From Campylobacterales bacterium (GTDB lineage: Bacteria > Campylobacterota > Campylobacteria > Campylobacterales > Sulfurimonadaceae), in NCBI GenBank assembly GCA_024280035.1, contig JAJRQV010000014.1, positions 62,001-126,000 on the forward strand: DNA of 64,000 bases, read 5' to 3'. Made by a program: the position numbers and the translations under genes. The notes under the pieces are model-generated. The model searched no databases, was not told the origin of the DNA, and saw only the letters and a list, made by a program, of their open reading frames with translations. Position 1 is the first letter of the stretch. Every line of letters begins with the position of its first letter. Below, one piece after another: positions 63,910 to 64,000 of this stretch.

Positions 63910-64000
63910 ATGATTAAATTTGTAGGCGCAGGTCCCGGAGATGCTGAGCTTATTACCGTCAAGGGAATGAAAGCTTTAAAAGAGGCAGAGGTTGTACTTT
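63910..64000 (+). CDS. cbiF: Precorrin-4 C11-methyltransferase, start only (runs off the window)
   Basis: Thirty codons are present: [20 protein letters not shown], then [10 protein letters not shown]. This is the tetrapyrrole-methylase opening typical of CobM/CbiF. AAGGAA precedes ATG 63910. The same frame is open back to a TTG at 63829 ([20 protein letters not shown]), but the internal ATG agrees with the family. The rest lies beyond the end. Confidence 0.8.
   Translation, partial: MIKFVGAGPGDAELITVKGMKALKEAEVVL

Noticed and set aside
1-64000. tRNA, rRNA or CRISPR arrays
   Set aside because: No cloverleaf-like segments with CCA/T-loop signatures, rRNA-like stretches or regularly spaced repeats were recognised by reading; a covariance search would be needed to exclude small RNAs.

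Overview
The window looks like a chromosome segment of a Campylobacterota (epsilonproteobacterial) chemolithotroph in the Sulfurimonas/Sulfurovum neighbourhood. The evidence is a low-GC, densely packed, often overlapping gene layout; a CheZ gene followed by a U32-family gene; a DUF3972 gene; a split PAS + methyl-accepting chemotaxis pair like CetB/CetA; a long HD-GYP protein; and an anaerobic-type cobalamin pathway. No rRNA, tRNA or CRISPR array was recognised.

Layout. 1-3.0 kb: 3' part of a fused restriction-modification enzyme plus a DUF3800 fragment (accessory). 3.1-20.3 kb: mostly core functions (bioF, an ABC ATPase, penicillin-binding protein 1A, leuA, an RNase H gene, ycaO, a TetR/CMD-like unit with paired operators, an orphan kinase, glnA, a ChaN-like lipoprotein). 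20.4-30.6 kb: a same-strand run with a MacB/Lol-type ABC pair, a divergent heme-copper-oxidase-like membrane protein, a porin, a PstS-like periplasmic domain, a histidine kinase/response regulator pair, an MFS-like protein and a YceI-like protein. 30.7-32.4 kb: an AbiEii-type toxin with an HTH partner, flanked by a short direct repeat and an integrase remnant. 32.5-41.2 kb: core genes, cheZ, and the cetB/cetA-like pair behind a sigma-54 promoter. 41.2-64.0 kb: a cobalamin island (cbiB, cbiP, cobD-like, kinase, Cys-rich protein, cbiM, cbiK, cbiA, then cbiC, 2Fe-2S protein, cbiD, cbiET, cbiF). Into it is set an envelope block of tonB-exbB-exbD, a TolC/MFP/RND efflux system, a TonB-dependent receptor, a polyferredoxin and a membrane protein.

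The most unusual signal is the number of single-site lesions in otherwise intact genes. Six in-frame TAA codons lie in five genes: PBP1A, a histidine kinase, a secreted protein, cbiP twice, and the Cys-rich cobalamin-cluster protein. Two genes (DUF429 and a membrane protein) lack a usable start, and three genes (RNase H, chaN-like, cbiM) carry a frameshift that one extra base in a short homopolymer would repair. All eight substitutions can be read as G:C to T:A transversions (for example GAA to TAA, TCA to TAA, GTG to GTT). TAA is also the ordinary stop of many genes here, so simple codon reassignment is unlikely. A mutator lineage, real gene decay, oxidative or amplification damage, or assembly error are the candidates; reads would decide.

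Functional reading: the cobalamin genes cover cobalt uptake and insertion, several corrin-ring methylations, both amidations and the aminopropanol branch. The enclosed TonB/ExbBD/receptor genes could energise uptake of a metal chelate or corrinoid. These links are inferred from position and family only.
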